Assembly (NCBI GenBank): GCA_022113835.1
Contig: JAILWY010000028.1
Location: forward strand, 1,178,001-1,242,000
Reading direction: 5' to 3'
Source of the DNA: Atopsyche davidsoni
Taxonomy: Eukaryota > Arthropoda > Insecta > Trichoptera > Hydrobiosidae
Length of the DNA stretch: 64,000 nucleotides
Below, in pieces: positions 24,969 through 37,438 of the stretch (positions are counted from its first letter, which is position 1; every line of letters starts with the position of its first letter). The notes under the pieces are model-generated. The model ran no database searches and was not told the DNA's origin. It saw nothing but the letters and a program-made list of their open reading frames with translations. The position numbers were made by a program, and so were the translations under genes.

Positions 24969-25680
24969 GGCAGTTGTCTGTTTTCCTTTGTACTATAACA
25001 CAATTTCACACATATAGTACAACGCGGCCTTCTTTGTATAACCGCATTACTCATCGACGTAATTCAATTTATTATTGGATTACGATATAGCCTCAAAAAA
25101 ATACAATACCTGTGGTTTTAATCGCCTTTTCGCTATCGGTGAATTTAGTAGAAGATAACACAAAATACGAGTAAATCATTCAGGCAATATCAACGCTACT
25201 TCATAGCGAAATTGATACTAATGAATTTAACCAATAGATTGCTTATTTAATTAAATGTTTACATAAGCGTATTTGTCAAACTTCGCTGGTTAAGTTTTCT
25301 TTGTGTTCATTTGTTTTCCACCTGACAGTGACATTTAAATAACGTTGAATGTATATTTTATTAATACTTAAAAATAACTCGCATTATAAACCATCATTCG
25401 CCTTGACACTCGAATCAATCAAGTAATATAAAACGAAGGAAAGCCTACGAATTCAAATTTGATTCCAAAGACAACAGTGTTTTAATATACAAATAAACCA
25501 TAGACCATGAATAACCCAAGGCTATAGATATATACTTTTGGAGTCACCTAAAATATAAATCACTGGTAGTTTCTTTTGATAAGTCCTCATATCTCTGTTG
25601 TGGGACGATTTAATAAACATGCAATTATCAACACCATAAATAAAGCGATACAAAAAAAAAATTAGCAATTTATAATCTAT
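24969..25680. promoter_or_regulatory. 5' flank of the phosphate-carrier gene
   Basis: Region upstream of the minus-strand start at 24968. The 5' UTR and promoter must lie here. AT-rich, with no TATA box that I can place with confidence and no coding frame. Confidence 0.45.
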
Positions 25681-25681
25681 A

Positions 25682-26355
25682 TCTACTATAATAATCTACT
25701 ATAATAATAGCCATTGTGTGTGGGTGGGTGTGTGTGTATGTTTCATTTTTGGGTTCTCTATAGAATATCTTAAAAGATAAAACGCTGATTTTTTGCACGC
25801 AAGTTCAGTGAGATTTTCCGCAGTTATGTGCCGAATTTCAAGACGATAGGTTAATATTTTCATTCATAAACTATCAAATATGCTTTATGTACGAATTATA
25901 TGATTCTGTTGTTCACAGCGAGAATTTCAAATTTAGAATTTTTGCAAAAAAACAAAATATGATGCTTCTAAGAAATTTCCAGTTTATGTCAGCTTGACAC
26001 AAGTACCAATTTTATTTTTTTAGTTGCGTTAGAAATTATTCATCACATTATTAATAACTTAAAATGCCTCCTAAAAAAATAACACCGTCTAAGCACAGCA
26101 AACGTAATTAAAAAAGAATAGCACAATTGAATGTGATAAAGACTGCATCTAATAAAGAACAGTGCAGTGAAAGTGATTCGATGTTTGTGACACGAAATGT
26201 GATATTTCCTAGAATGGCTTTGCTTTCAAAATTAATATCCGGTTATTAAAAAAATATGTGTACAAAATATTCATCTAATTGTCAGCCAAACATATGTTCA
26301 AACACTATTGCATCGTTCATCGAATACGTCATTTTATGATGGGCTACATTTCTAG
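25682..26355 (+). mobile_element. Non-autonomous Helitron, copy 1
   Basis: The 5' end is TCTACTATAATAATAG after an A and the 3' end is ACATTTCTAG before a T, as Helitrons require (A/TC...CTAG/T). A hairpin, CGTCA-TTTTA-TGATG (26327-26341), precedes the end by 10 bases plus CTAG. The 5' terminus is doubled: TCTACTATAATAA at 25682 and again at 25695. The inside matches the copy at 53564, then has an extra part with ATGCCTCCTAAAAAAATAAC, the probable beginning of a Helitron ORF, which stops after a few codons. Confidence 0.85.
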
Positions 26356-27220
26356 TATATATATAAAACACAAAAAATGTTTGAATGAACGTTACGTGCT
26401 TTGAAACTATTCAACCGATGTGCCCCAAAACGGTTTCATTTGAAAGTCAATAATACGAAGAATCTTTTTGACCACTAAAATAATGCATGAAACACATTTA
26501 GTTAATTAATTAAGTCGATTTTCGACATTTTCCATACAAATGTTTTATAAACATCTGTAAAGTCGACATCGTTCCTAGCAAAAAATTTAAAAAAAGAACA
26601 TTGTGAAGATCGCGCATAGTACGGAGCATTGAATATGAATTCGCCTTGCATGAAAGACGGCAAATGCACGAAAAGATATCCACGCGATTTGATTAATGAA
26701 ACTCAAACTGGTGATGATGAAAGCCAGAAGATGAAGGATTCACCGCCACCATTAAAGTAAGAATCGTTGATATTGACATTGATAACAGATGGATTGATTC
26801 ATACAGTCCAATACTGTCAAAAACATTTCAAGCTCATATCAATGTGGGATACTGCAACTCCGTGAAATCCATTAAGTACATATGCAAATATGTTAACAAA
26901 GGCAGTGGCATTGCAGAGTTCGGGCTTTCAAATCAAAACGATGAAATCACTCAATTTCAGATGGGTCATTACATCAGCAGTAATGAAGCTGTCTGGCGCG
27001 ATACCCAACTGTTTAACATCTTGCTGTTCATTTAGAAAACATTACAAAAAGAAATACATTTTTTTTATTTATTCGAAAAAAGGAAATTTTGTTATTTTAT
27101 TAATTTTATCCGCTAGCATTAAATAAAAAAATGAATAAAAAAACTAAATTTTCCTTTTTTTCGACCAAATAAAATGTATTTCTTTTTTTAGCTTAGTAGA
27201 ACACGCTGGGTATCCGCTAG
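26356..27220 (+). mobile_element. Decayed Helitron fragment with Rep (Helitron_like_N) remnant
   Basis: It abuts the first Helitron directly. Translation gives recognisable Helitron Rep-region pieces, broken by frameshifts: NSPCMKDGKCTKRYPRDL near 26640, KVRIVDIDIDNRWIDSY near 26757, then YCNSVKSIKYICKYVNKGSG at 26844 and RYISS-like HYISSNEAVWR. A further frameshift follows (PTV, then HLAVHLEN near 27010). The HUH nuclease centre and the helicase are missing. The element ends CCGCTAG followed by T. Two arms of about 45 bp (27049-27093 and 27147-27192) form an inverted repeat near the 3' end. Confidence 0.8.
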
Positions 27221-27469
27221 TTTCACATATATTTTTTGTTTTTTTTGTATTTCAAATCATTTTTGTTATATTTATATTCATTTTTAAAAGTTACGTTTAT
27301 TGGTTGTTTGGTTTTCTTGTTGTGCATTTTATTCTTAATTTTAATATGAGCCTAATGTTGGTAACCTCGTAAAAGCGATAACTTTATTTTTTAAATAATA
27401 AAAATACAATAGTGAAACATAAAGTCAGAAGGGAACTAATAATAATCTCACATCAAATACAATACTTAA

Positions 27470-27517
27470 TTTTCTTCAGTACACACTTATTCTTTGTGCG
27501 AATAACCAAGTGACAAG
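27470..27517 (+). promoter_or_regulatory. Probable 5' UTR exon of the aldo-keto reductase gene
   Basis: A strong donor (GTGACAAG/GTAAGT) lies at 27518. The first coding exon begins at 28665 after the acceptor TTCTTTTAG with ten untranslated bases, so an upstream non-coding exon is required. This is the best candidate; its 5' edge is a guess. Confidence 0.5.
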
Positions 27518-28074
27518 GTAAGTTGTTCTTTTAATTTTTATCCCAATCTAAAGCTAATATATTTTGAAAAAAAGTCAAGAGTGGTGTTCAGCTTTGCCAA
27601 GTTTCTTCTTTGTTAATCTTTATTTACACAAATAATTTCATTGAATGATTTTCTCAAAAATTATGCAGACTCCACGAGCGGGAAATATCCAAGCCCAAAT
27701 AATCTTAGCATACGAGTTGAAAGGCTAAAAAGCAAATAGTATAAAGCCATTATAGGCAATTACGGTTGTGACCAGCTTTTTTGTTTGTGGTTTTTGCTTT
27801 GGTTTTATGATATAATATCATAAAAATCTGTGCTTAAAATAGTGAAAAGACTTCTTTGTCATATTATTTAAGTTTAGATATCTTAATTCCCTGAAAGGAG
27901 CTTAGTGAGGGAAGAGAATTTGTGTTGATGTGCTATTTTGTACGCAGATTCATGATGCGTAGGATGTGATCGATTGCACCAAAGAAGTCACCAGAGCTGT
28001 GTGTATTTATACAGAAGTAAAAGATTTTAATAATCAATATTTTTGACTGAGAGTACTTGTTGGGATTCCATTTT

Positions 28075-28250
28075 AATATTTAAAAAAAAAATTATTTTAT
28101 TGGTGACTGGTTTCACCAACCTTTCACATTGGCATTATCAAACTGATTATGACTATGACTATGTATATCAAACTCAGTTTGATAGTGCCAACGTGAAAGT
28201 TTGGCGAAACCGGTAAAAAAATCATTAAAGTATTTTATTTAGAATATTAA
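28075..28250. repeat. Fold-back element, copy 1
   Basis: Left arm TTTTATTGGTGACTGGTTTC...CATTATCAAACT, right arm AGTTTGATAGTGCCAACGTG...CGAAACCGGT, in inverted order around a short loop (TATGACTATG twice). Before the left arm comes GAGAGTACTTGTTGGGATTC, also seen, inverted, at the outer edge of the copy at 63.2 kb. It lies in the 5' UTR intron of the aldo-keto reductase gene. Confidence 0.8.
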
Positions 28251-28674
28251 AATATTTTAACCGATATTTCTACCTACGAGTGCTGAAAAACTAATGATAA
28301 CGACCAAAAAGCCACAGATATTCTAATTCCATTTTACTAATAAATATGATTGCTAGCTTTGTTGTTCTTGACGCTTGAGGTCTGCTAGATCAGATTAGAC
28401 AGCAATATTTTTGTTTATTATTTAAACCAAAACAATAATGTGCAATGGCTTTAAAATTAAAGCGCGCAGTAACTAAAATAACAAAGAAAAGTTATAATAA
28501 TTAAATATTTCAGACCAAATAGCGGATTATTGCTAGAAATGAATATGATACCTAATAAACAACACATCACTGATACTAACATTTTACTAAACATATAGTT
28601 AGTGAATTGACTAAAATATAATTTATTTCTATTATAATTATTTCTTTATAATTATTTCTTTTAGAGAGATTGCA

Positions 28675-31600
28675 ATGAGCACTGGACCCAAAATTAAAAT
28701 GAACGATGGATGGGAAATCCCTGTAATGGGTTTGGGAACGTACATTGTAAGTTATCAACAAAATATTCATGTGAATCATGTTCTAATGCAAATATGGTCA
28801 CATGAATTGTTTACCCGCAGTTGAAGTGAAACTAGTTACTAGGTAGATTTTCATCATCATTATAAAAAAAAATTAAAAGTAGTATTTCTAATTTATGACT
28901 GGATTTGTCCATGACTTCTGCCAACCAAACATATAAAAAAATATTTGATAATTTAGACACTACACATGGTAGTTTTTCTTTGGTAATTTTACTAGTTGAA
29001 AACATGCACCACAATCACATATATTTATTGATCTATGAGTATATTGTGAAGTGTATCTTCAGTTTCTGAAAAACTGTTAGTAGTTTGGAAAATACGTCAT
29101 ACTGGTTGAATAAAACGTTATCTCTCTGATTAATCAAGCATCTGTGATTTGCTACGATTATTTACAAAATAAAATTAGTAATAGTAAAACCAAAAATTAC
29201 ATTTTTATGTTATTCCATTTACCATTTAATTACTTTTTACAACTGATTTGAAGGTCAAAATATACTAGGAAGTTTGAGTTTCGTTTATTGAATAATCAAG
29301 AAAACATAAAAATATTTCTATATTGAGAAATAAAAATGTCAAATTTCTTTTTATCTAACAAATATAGGTAAACATGAAATAAACCTCTCTAGTTTATTGA
29401 GGAAACGTGAATCTAATGTCATTGAGACATAGTTTTACTACATGTTTAACTATTTGATAGTTGTCACTCACATAAAAAGTGATAAATAAATCCACTTATC
29501 ATTACCTACCCATGGTTACAATAATTGTAAAGTCTTGATGGTTTCTTAGCGAGGTGTTCGCACCAAGCGAATTCTCATCGCCACTAAGTGGACGGTGGAG
29601 ATAGCCATCTCTCTGGGCTACCGTCATTTCGACACGGCCACTTTGTACGAAAACGAACAAGAAATCGGAGAAGCAATACGAGCCATGATTGCCAATGGAA
29701 CTGTCACAAGGGAAGATATTTTCGTCACTACCAAGGTATGAGTACTGCTACGTCCTAATATATTTATTGCTAAAATAAAACATTACCCTTCCCAAATCGC
29801 GCACACGTGGTTTGGTTTGGTTATTTTTAAAATCCAGTGATATTTGTATATTTACTTCACTGGTTTTGATACTAATTTTTTTACTAAAATAGTTTAAACG
29901 TAATTTTTAGTTGTAATTTAAAAAATTGCTTATTCCTCATTTTTAGGATTTGCCACTTTCATTTTGAAACGGCAGCAATCTTTTCATTTTAATCAAAATG
30001 GTTTTGTTTGAACAGGTGTGGAATGATCAGCACGAAGAACACAAGGTGGTTCCGGCCCTGAAGGGTTCCTTAAAGAAACTAGGCTTGGACTATGTGAACC
30101 TGTACCTCATTCACTGGCCCGTCAGCTTTGATGTAAATAGACTTTTCATTATTTATTAACTGTTTTTTTTGTTTTTACATGAAAAATGCCTATGGTCAAC
30201 CACATTGTAAATAAAGTTGAAAAGAGCTGAAGCGTTATTCTTTACATTCAAATTAAAAATATAACGCTGCATTTTCTTGAGAACAGGAGCATGGTAATTT
30301 CACGGAAGTAGATTACGTGGAGACCTGGCATGCCATGGAGGAATGCCAGCGCCTAGGTTTGACGCGGTCCATCGGAGTTTCCAATTTCAATGAGCAGCAG
30401 CTGGAGAGAATCATAAGTGCCGGCACGGTCGTACCAGCACTCATCCAAGTTGAGGTTTCCTTATCACTTATATCTTTATATTCATTCGATGTCACGAAGA
30501 AGCATTTAAAACGTTACAAATATTGTAATAAAGCTTTGTTTACGGAAAAATACTAAAGAATTTTTCACATCAAGCATTCAACAGTTTTTCATTTGTAGAT
30601 TTGATTTGATTCATTTTATTTTATAAAATGGCTTTTAACTTCTTTATAAATTTCTTTTAAGCAGACGTTAAGGGTTAGGGTAATCAATTTAACTAATTGA
30701 ATACTGACAACTTTTTTTATACAGAGCACAGTTACAAAGTTTGATGTTCTTGTCATAATAGGAAAAATCATGGAGGGAATTTTCTCCAAAAGCTTTAATT
30801 TGCCTTGATTACAATATTTACAACCAAAATTAGAAAAACTTGTTGTTCAACCCATATTTGAGCCTGCAAGCCCATGTCGGCAAGCAAACATGCTAACCAC
30901 TTTAACACAAGCTATAGCAATAGAAAATCACTGGAATTATCGATTGCAGGCCTTATTTTTATGAACAATTTGAAATTTTCTAGCTGATTTGTTCCTAAAT
31001 AAATAAAACGTAATATCAACTGAATCGCCCATCAATCTGTTTATAGGTCAATCCAAACCTGACACAGAAACCACTGATAAAGTACTGCCAGGACAGGGGT
31101 ATAGTGGTAAGTGGATTCTGTCCCTTTGGCCGAATGCCACTCAGCAAGGCCACTGAAGACACCCCGCCCCCGAAGCTGGATGACCCTGACCTCATGATCA
31201 TGGGCAATAAGTATGGGAAAACCACCATGCAGGTCATTTTGCGCTACTTGGTAAATGATATTAATTTATAACCAACTTTTGTTTAACAATGTAGTGAGCT
31301 TAGCTGCCATGAGAATCACTGATCAATTTCAGGTGGGTTGTGAGATTTAGAAACCAGTACTTTAAGACAAGTGGAGCTAAGAGACACATCCTATGTTTGA
31401 AGAACTCTTTACACAATTGTAGTGCTGAATTATTTTTTGGCAACTACCAAATATAAGGACACAGTTTATATTACAATACTCGTATATATGAGGCAGTTAT
31501 AAAAAATATTAAAAATGCACTTGGTATTAAATACTTTATGTTCTTTGCCCAAGTTTAAGATATCAGTTTCTTGTCTAATTAGATAGTTTATCAGTAAATT

Positions 31601-31868
31601 ATAATTCATCTATCCATGACGAACACCAGTGTGCTATATCAGACAGAAACATGTGCTGGAAACTCATTTGAAGAATATTTCTGTTCAGGTGGACTGCGGA
31701 CTGGCTGTGACTCCGAAATCAGTGAACCCCCACCGGTTATCAGAGAACTTGGGCATTTTCGACTTCAGCCTGACTAAGGAGGAGATGGCCATCATCGACA
31801 ACTTCAATGTGGACTACCGCGTAATCAGCGTGCCGTGGCTACGTGAACATAAATACTTTCCTTTTTGA
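28675..31868 (+). CDS. Aldo-keto reductase, six coding exons
   Basis: Cytosolic NADPH-dependent reductase of aldehydes, ketones or sugars; the exact substrate cannot be read from sequence. Coding exons: 28675-28746, 29550-29735, 30016-30132, 30287-30454, 31047-31250, 31689-31868. Total 927 nt, 308 aa, and all introns fall between codons. The catalytic tetrad is D52, Y57, K86 and H119 (FDTATLY, VTTK, LIHWP), with the same spacing as in aldose reductase (43/48/77/110). The nucleotide-binding part is visible: GFCPFG, then [19 protein letters not shown] near the end. The last exon lacks nothing; it ends HKYFPF. After exon 4 an earlier GT (CAA/GTTGAG) could compete, but GAG/GTTTCC keeps the family's QVE motif. 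A single gene; no tandem copies seen. Confidence 0.93.
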
Positions 31869-33013
31869 ATTCAAATATGCAAATGTATACTTCTCAAATT
31901 ATTAAAATATAAACTAACAAAATTACTTTATTAAAAATTTATTTAAATTATCCATAACTTTGCTTTGAATTCGGTGGTTCAAATGAAGGCACGAATAGTC
32001 GATGAATGGATCTTTCAAGTTTGTACAGTGTCTTTGTTTACAGTAATGCGGGCTCAGAAATAATTTAAACGCTTCTGTCTTCTCCGTGTCTTCTGGTAGG
32101 CGCGGTAGCTCAATTTATTGCCGTTGACAGTTTACACTTCGTAGACAATTTCTGTACATAGCTCTCGTCCGATACAGTTGACTTTAATTTTTAAGTATAA
32201 ACAATCATAAAGACAGTCTATTGTAAAAAAAATAATTTTTTGAGGACCTAAGAAAGAGGGATATGCTTAAGCATGCTGTGGCGAAAAGGTAAAAAAATAA
32301 CTGAGGTGTAAAACACTAGAATTTCATACTAGACTAACAGCAAGACTCATAACTAGTAGTGAATATAAATAAAAAATTGAAAACCCTACATCAATGTATA
32401 AAATTATTTAATGCAAAAAAAATTATAATTCATATATTTACAACACATTTTACGATTCCATGATTACAACATTAATAAAAAAAAACATATACTATAGTTT
32501 AGTCCAAAATATAAAAATAAACTCATTAGTATCCTACTATATATTTATATCTATTACTATTCGTCATAGGTGAATATAGTCTAATAAACTTGTCTCATTT
32601 AAAATCCATTTTATCTAAAGTCAACTTATAATACCTTATTACCAAATAATCACTTTGAATTTCCCAAAGGCACACAAGTTTACACACAGAAAAAAATAAA
32701 AGAAAATATTGATTTAAAATCGACTTGATTTGAGATAAATCATTTTAAATCAAATCAATTTAAATAATATGTATATACAATTTTTCACGAGACAAATTAT
32801 CAATAATTTAACAAAGGACAAGTCATAAGTAACAAGGTTGGAACGGAGGACAACTGGTTAGTCCTTGTGAAAAATGCATGTTACGAATAGCACCTTCGAT
32901 TGACACTCATAGAAAAGAGTGAGGAAGGTAAAGCTTCAATCAATGGAAGTTAAGAGCCTCTGTCAGATCAAGAAGAAGCTGAGGTGAAAGAATAGGTGCT
33001 GGGTGGGGGCGCC
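31869..33013. other. Convergent 3' spacer, no gene seen
   Basis: AT-rich spacer between the stop codons of the aldo-keto reductase (+) and CHMP7 (-). It holds both 3' UTRs. A near-palindromic stretch built from GATTTAAAAT/ATTTTAAATC lies at about 32710-32765. Confidence 0.6.
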
Positions 33014-36000
33014 TCAAGAGCTGTCAGTGGCGAGTCGCAGGTTCCGCAGCCGCTTCTCCATTTTCTGGTGAAATTCTTCATCTTCAGTTTTTTCTAAATG
33101 AAAAATATAAATATTATTTTCAATAAATTCTGAATTCTGAATGATGAAATGAATATAAGCACGCTATAAACATTCACACTCTGTAAAAGTAGAAGATCGC
33201 AAGGGATTATGCTGATAAGATAGCATTTGTCTAGTTTAAAACCAGCAAAAAAAGCAAATTATATGTTACCGGAATTTAAACTTTTTGGAGGCACCGTAGG
33301 AAGTTGGGACAAGACTTTGGCAGCTGTAGGGGCATTCTTTGTTGCTGGGCCAGGCTCGAGGTTAGCTTCTTCGTCCAGGTCAGAAATTTGACTCTCGTCA
33401 TGCCCTCCACCACCGCCGGGAGCACTATGATCGGAGGCGATGAGATCTCGCAGCTCGTCTTCGAGTTCTTGATTATCAATAGTTACACCCATGGGTTGGG
33501 AGATGGCTGTCTCAATGTCGCTGTACATGTCCATTGTCTGCAAGAAGAGAGAGAAAAAGGTAATTTTTGCATAGTTTTTTCACAGATTTTTCAAAGATTG
33601 TTATGTGAATCCACCTGGAGTCGACCATCCACAGTTTTATCATGTCCTCACTGGATCTTTTGCAACCATTTTCTCTATTTTGAAATTGTGTGTGGCTTTA
33701 CTACTGTACTTAAAGCTCCATGGTGATGGTTACAAAACCAGCATTAAACCATGTCACAAAAACCACCTGATATCTTGTGCATATTTAAGAGCAAAATATT
33801 AAGTCGTACTTATTTTTTTTTGTTCATAAGAAATTCAAGGAAATCGGAAAGGTTAAAGATATTTAAAGTGTTATAACCTCCTTGAGGTCATCCATTGTGT
33901 CCAGCACCAGGTTCTCTTCCAGCCCCGTGTTTTTCATTGTTGATTTCAGAGCCCCGAGTCCACTCCTGAGAACAAAACCCAACCACACATTAACCCAAGA
34001 TTCTTCAACTCATACTATTTTTAATAAAACATACCATTGTATATAGAGCAGTGGCATGAGGTGAGTCTAAAATCAAGGAGAGCAGTTTTGCTCACTGAAT
34101 ATAAATGAGCCTAATAAAACACGCAAATTAGTTATTACATAAGAAATATCCTGAGACACATCATTACAAATATATTTGATTTCTTTCATCAAAAATTAGT
34201 ACAAAGACACTGTACTATGTTTAAATATATTTCAGGGCAAGCGATGCTTTATTGCTAGCATGAACAAAAGCACACACATTTGGGTAATTTTTTCTGATCT
34301 AGATAAAAATATTTAATACATATTGAATAAAATTATATTAAGTTTACAAATTATAATAAATATTATTAATAATTAATTTCCAAATCATTAAATGAAAAAA
34401 TTAAACAAAGATTAAATCTTGTTGTCTTTATTAAAACATAAAATTTTATCTTGTACGTTCTTTGTTCTTTAAACACAACTTTTGACTTAACAACCTGTAT
34501 GAATGTAAATATTTGGCTTACTTGTAAGCGTGGAGTATGTCAGCATCTGAATGTGATTGCCGCACGCTGTCCATCAGAAGCAAGATGGAATCCTGGCTGC
34601 ACAGCGCCTTCTCTACACGTACCTCCAGAAGTTTCTTCTGCCGGAGGTGCCCCAGGGCCTGAAGAAAGTCTCTTTTAAAACAGATTTTTCTTTCTTTCAA
34701 ACAATATATATCAGTAAAGTGCGATCAAAACAACCAATGAAGAATTGAACAACCTGAAATTTATTCAGTAACTTACAAAAACAGATTTCATTGATAAATA
34801 CTACTTTTTCTTCAAAGTTCACCCAAAAAGAACACTTAATAAAATATATTTTTATCTATTATGTGATTTTTCATTTAACAATCAGTCATTTACCTAATTT
34901 ATGGCTTATTACTTACAAAGCAGTCAGGTTAAATCAAATCAGATCTGTAATATAAACAATAATAAAATAATAAAACGACATTAAGTTAAATGTAATGTAA
35001 ATGTCAAGTTGCTTTGATCCTATCGTGCAAATTTTTTTTATTTAGATCTACTCCCAAAGATAAAGCTTTGTTACAATATTTGCAACGTTTTGAATGTTTA
35101 TTGGTTAGGCAGACTTAATGACAAAACAAGTTAAATATGATAAAAATTGCATAATTGCAAAAGAACTCACAGCCTTCTTGTCCTGGCGTTGCAGAGCAGC
35201 CTTGGCAGCAAGACGAGCCTCCTCGGCCTTGCTCTCCAGCTCCTCGACGCTGTTCTCCAACCGCTTAAGCGCCCGAGCAAGCTTGGGCAAACACAACTCT
35301 CCCTCGGTGAAGGGAATCACCCGGGAACTAGATGGGAGAGCTGAAACATATGTGCAAAGTCAATACAACTTCCGCAACTTAATAAATGTGATTCCGAGTA
35401 AGCAGATAAAACTTGAATATATAATAAGCCTAATAAATGACTACATATTTTACAGTAAAACTTTTGTAAAACATCACTAAAAACGGATTAAGTATTCTTC
35501 TGGCGTAAATTATGACACAAAAAAAATGTGATACTAAGTTGAAAGATAGTATAAAAACATTAAAATATGTAAATTGAATTTTCTTTAAATACAGATGAAC
35601 AACATTATCTGTATCATCATTACCAAGTTTGTAAAGTTGACCATCCTGCGAGGTCACGGCCAGGCCCTGAGCATGCAGCCACTCCAGCATGAGGGAGAGC
35701 GTATCACCCTCGGGGTATGAACAGCTTGCAGACGCCAGCAGCTCTCCTATGGAACCGACGCGGCAGTCTTCTGGTACCGCAGCCAACAACTGAAGTGCCC
35801 GTTCCTGAGAATCGGGAAGAACAATATCATGAATTCCACGAAAGAGTCACATTAAAATCTATACGTGTTTTATCAAAATACTAATGACTTTCAATTGGAC
35901 CAATCACATACTAATGACTTTAAATTGAGAAGTAAGAAAATAAACAACCTTCAACAGTTATGCAAGCGCTTTTTTATAAAATATGTCTTTAAATTATGTA

Positions 36001-36780
36001 ATCAAGCTATTTTCACCTGATATGCTAATTATAAACTATTATCACAATGATTCATATGAAAGAAATACGTACTTTGATTGTGTCCATTTTTACGTATCGT
36101 TTGGCAGGAGTAGGAGCAGCGGTGTTGCCGATGAAGGAAGAGAGCGGAGCTAGAGCCAGCCCCGCTGCCCACGTAGCAGGCCGTGTAGCCAGGCGCAGGC
36201 CACGGCTCAACCAACTAGCCCCGCTTTGGGCCACAGCCTCTCGACCCTGGATGGAGCCACTCCTGATACAATAAAAAAAATTCAGTAAAGTTTACCCTCA
36301 GGTGGGTTTATTTTTCAGTTTCTATTCAGTAATAAATCTTACTTCCAATAATTCAGCACCATGATTACTCTTATAGCTTACAGAGTTAAGCTTGAATTTC
36401 AATTGGTGGTAGAGTAAACAAAAAATATGATTGTATATTATTTTTAAGTAAATATAAGTTGTAACTCTATGAAGAAAATCACATAAAATGAAGGCTACTC
36501 ACGCAAACATTGTTTCTATAACAACATCCAAGCAGGCTGGAAATTTTCCTTTTCTTTGAAAAGCCGTCTTCAGTTCCTCAAGCGTAAATGAACCACGGTT
36601 CTTGCACCACCTGCTTACAAGATCGCTCCAGAAGCGCATCTTGGATTCATAATCAACAGGATTTACCGATTTCAGTCTAAAGGGAGCGAATAAGGCACAC
36701 ATTCTTACGTCATCATCCCAAGAGTTTGGTTTTTCTTCTGATGGTAATGGAAACTTGGCTGGACTTGTCGAGCCCGACAT
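33014..36780 (-). CDS. CHMP7: CHMP7, ESCRT-III-related protein, eight exons
   Basis: Charged multivesicular body protein 7. It recruits ESCRT-III to the inner nuclear membrane to seal the nuclear envelope after mitosis, and acts in endosomal sorting. Exons in transcript order: 36780-36503, 36262-36073, 35804-35624, 35340-35171, 34658-34522, 33965-33878, 33537-33270, 33093-33014. Total 1,392 nt, 463 aa, and all phases agree. The N-terminal half (WDDDVRMCALFAPFR, FWSDLVSRWCKN, then ERALQLLAAVPED...YKL) is the winged-helix part special to CHMP7. The C-terminal half is Snf7-like: a basic coiled coil (LARALKRLENSVEELESKAEEA...LQRQDKKA), then the acidic region. The last exon ends EKRLRNLRLATDSS, fitting a MIT-interacting motif. 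The family and length both fit. Confidence 0.93.
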
Positions 36781-37123
36781 TTTAATATTTACAATTAAAA
36801 AAACAAAACAAACCTCTGGATAGATCCTAGGTTATGTTTTGAAATAGCAACAGATTGTTTCGTGAAATGAAAATAATATTACTAATTTTTAACTCCCTTT
36901 CTTCAAGTAACATTAGTCACTCTAGATATTTCTTACTGCATATGTGTGACGGCTGTCATTTATCGTGCTTTTCCAAATCTAGAACGTCATTTCGGTAATT
37001 TTTCCTTTGTTTGACGGTTCATTTTAGTGCTGCCATTGAACTTTTTTTTTTTAAGTTATAACCTGCTAGAAAAATAAATACTCAAGTGACTAACAAAGTA
37101 TCATTGAAACCATTATATATATA

Positions 37124-37184
<61 letters not shown>

Positions 37185-37438
37185 TCTTATATTTATTAAA
37201 ACTACGCTGGGAATTTTTTTCAGTTCTATGTAAGAAAACTTGTATCACCGTTATACTAACCACCTTTCACATTATTATTGTCTATGATTGATAATTTCAA
37301 AATAGTTGTTCTCTATGGATGTTTGATTTGATTGACAGTTGGTTTTAACAGTTAAGAACAAGTTCTTATAATTTGTGGCATAAATAAGTACACTTCTGAT
37401 AAACACTCTGTTGACGCAAGAACTTTATTAAAACAAAA
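36781..37438. promoter_or_regulatory. Shared divergent promoter region with (TA)n tract
   Basis: 658 bp between the start codons of CHMP7 (-) and the HAUS5-like gene (+). A (TA)n tract runs from about 37113 to 37179 with one break near 37127. No clear TATA box or Inr can be fixed. The head-to-head layout suggests a common promoter. Confidence 0.65.

Noticed and set aside
37113..37179. (TA)n tract as a CRISPR-like or origin signal
   Set aside because: A plain dinucleotide microsatellite; no spacers or repeats of CRISPR type anywhere in the window.
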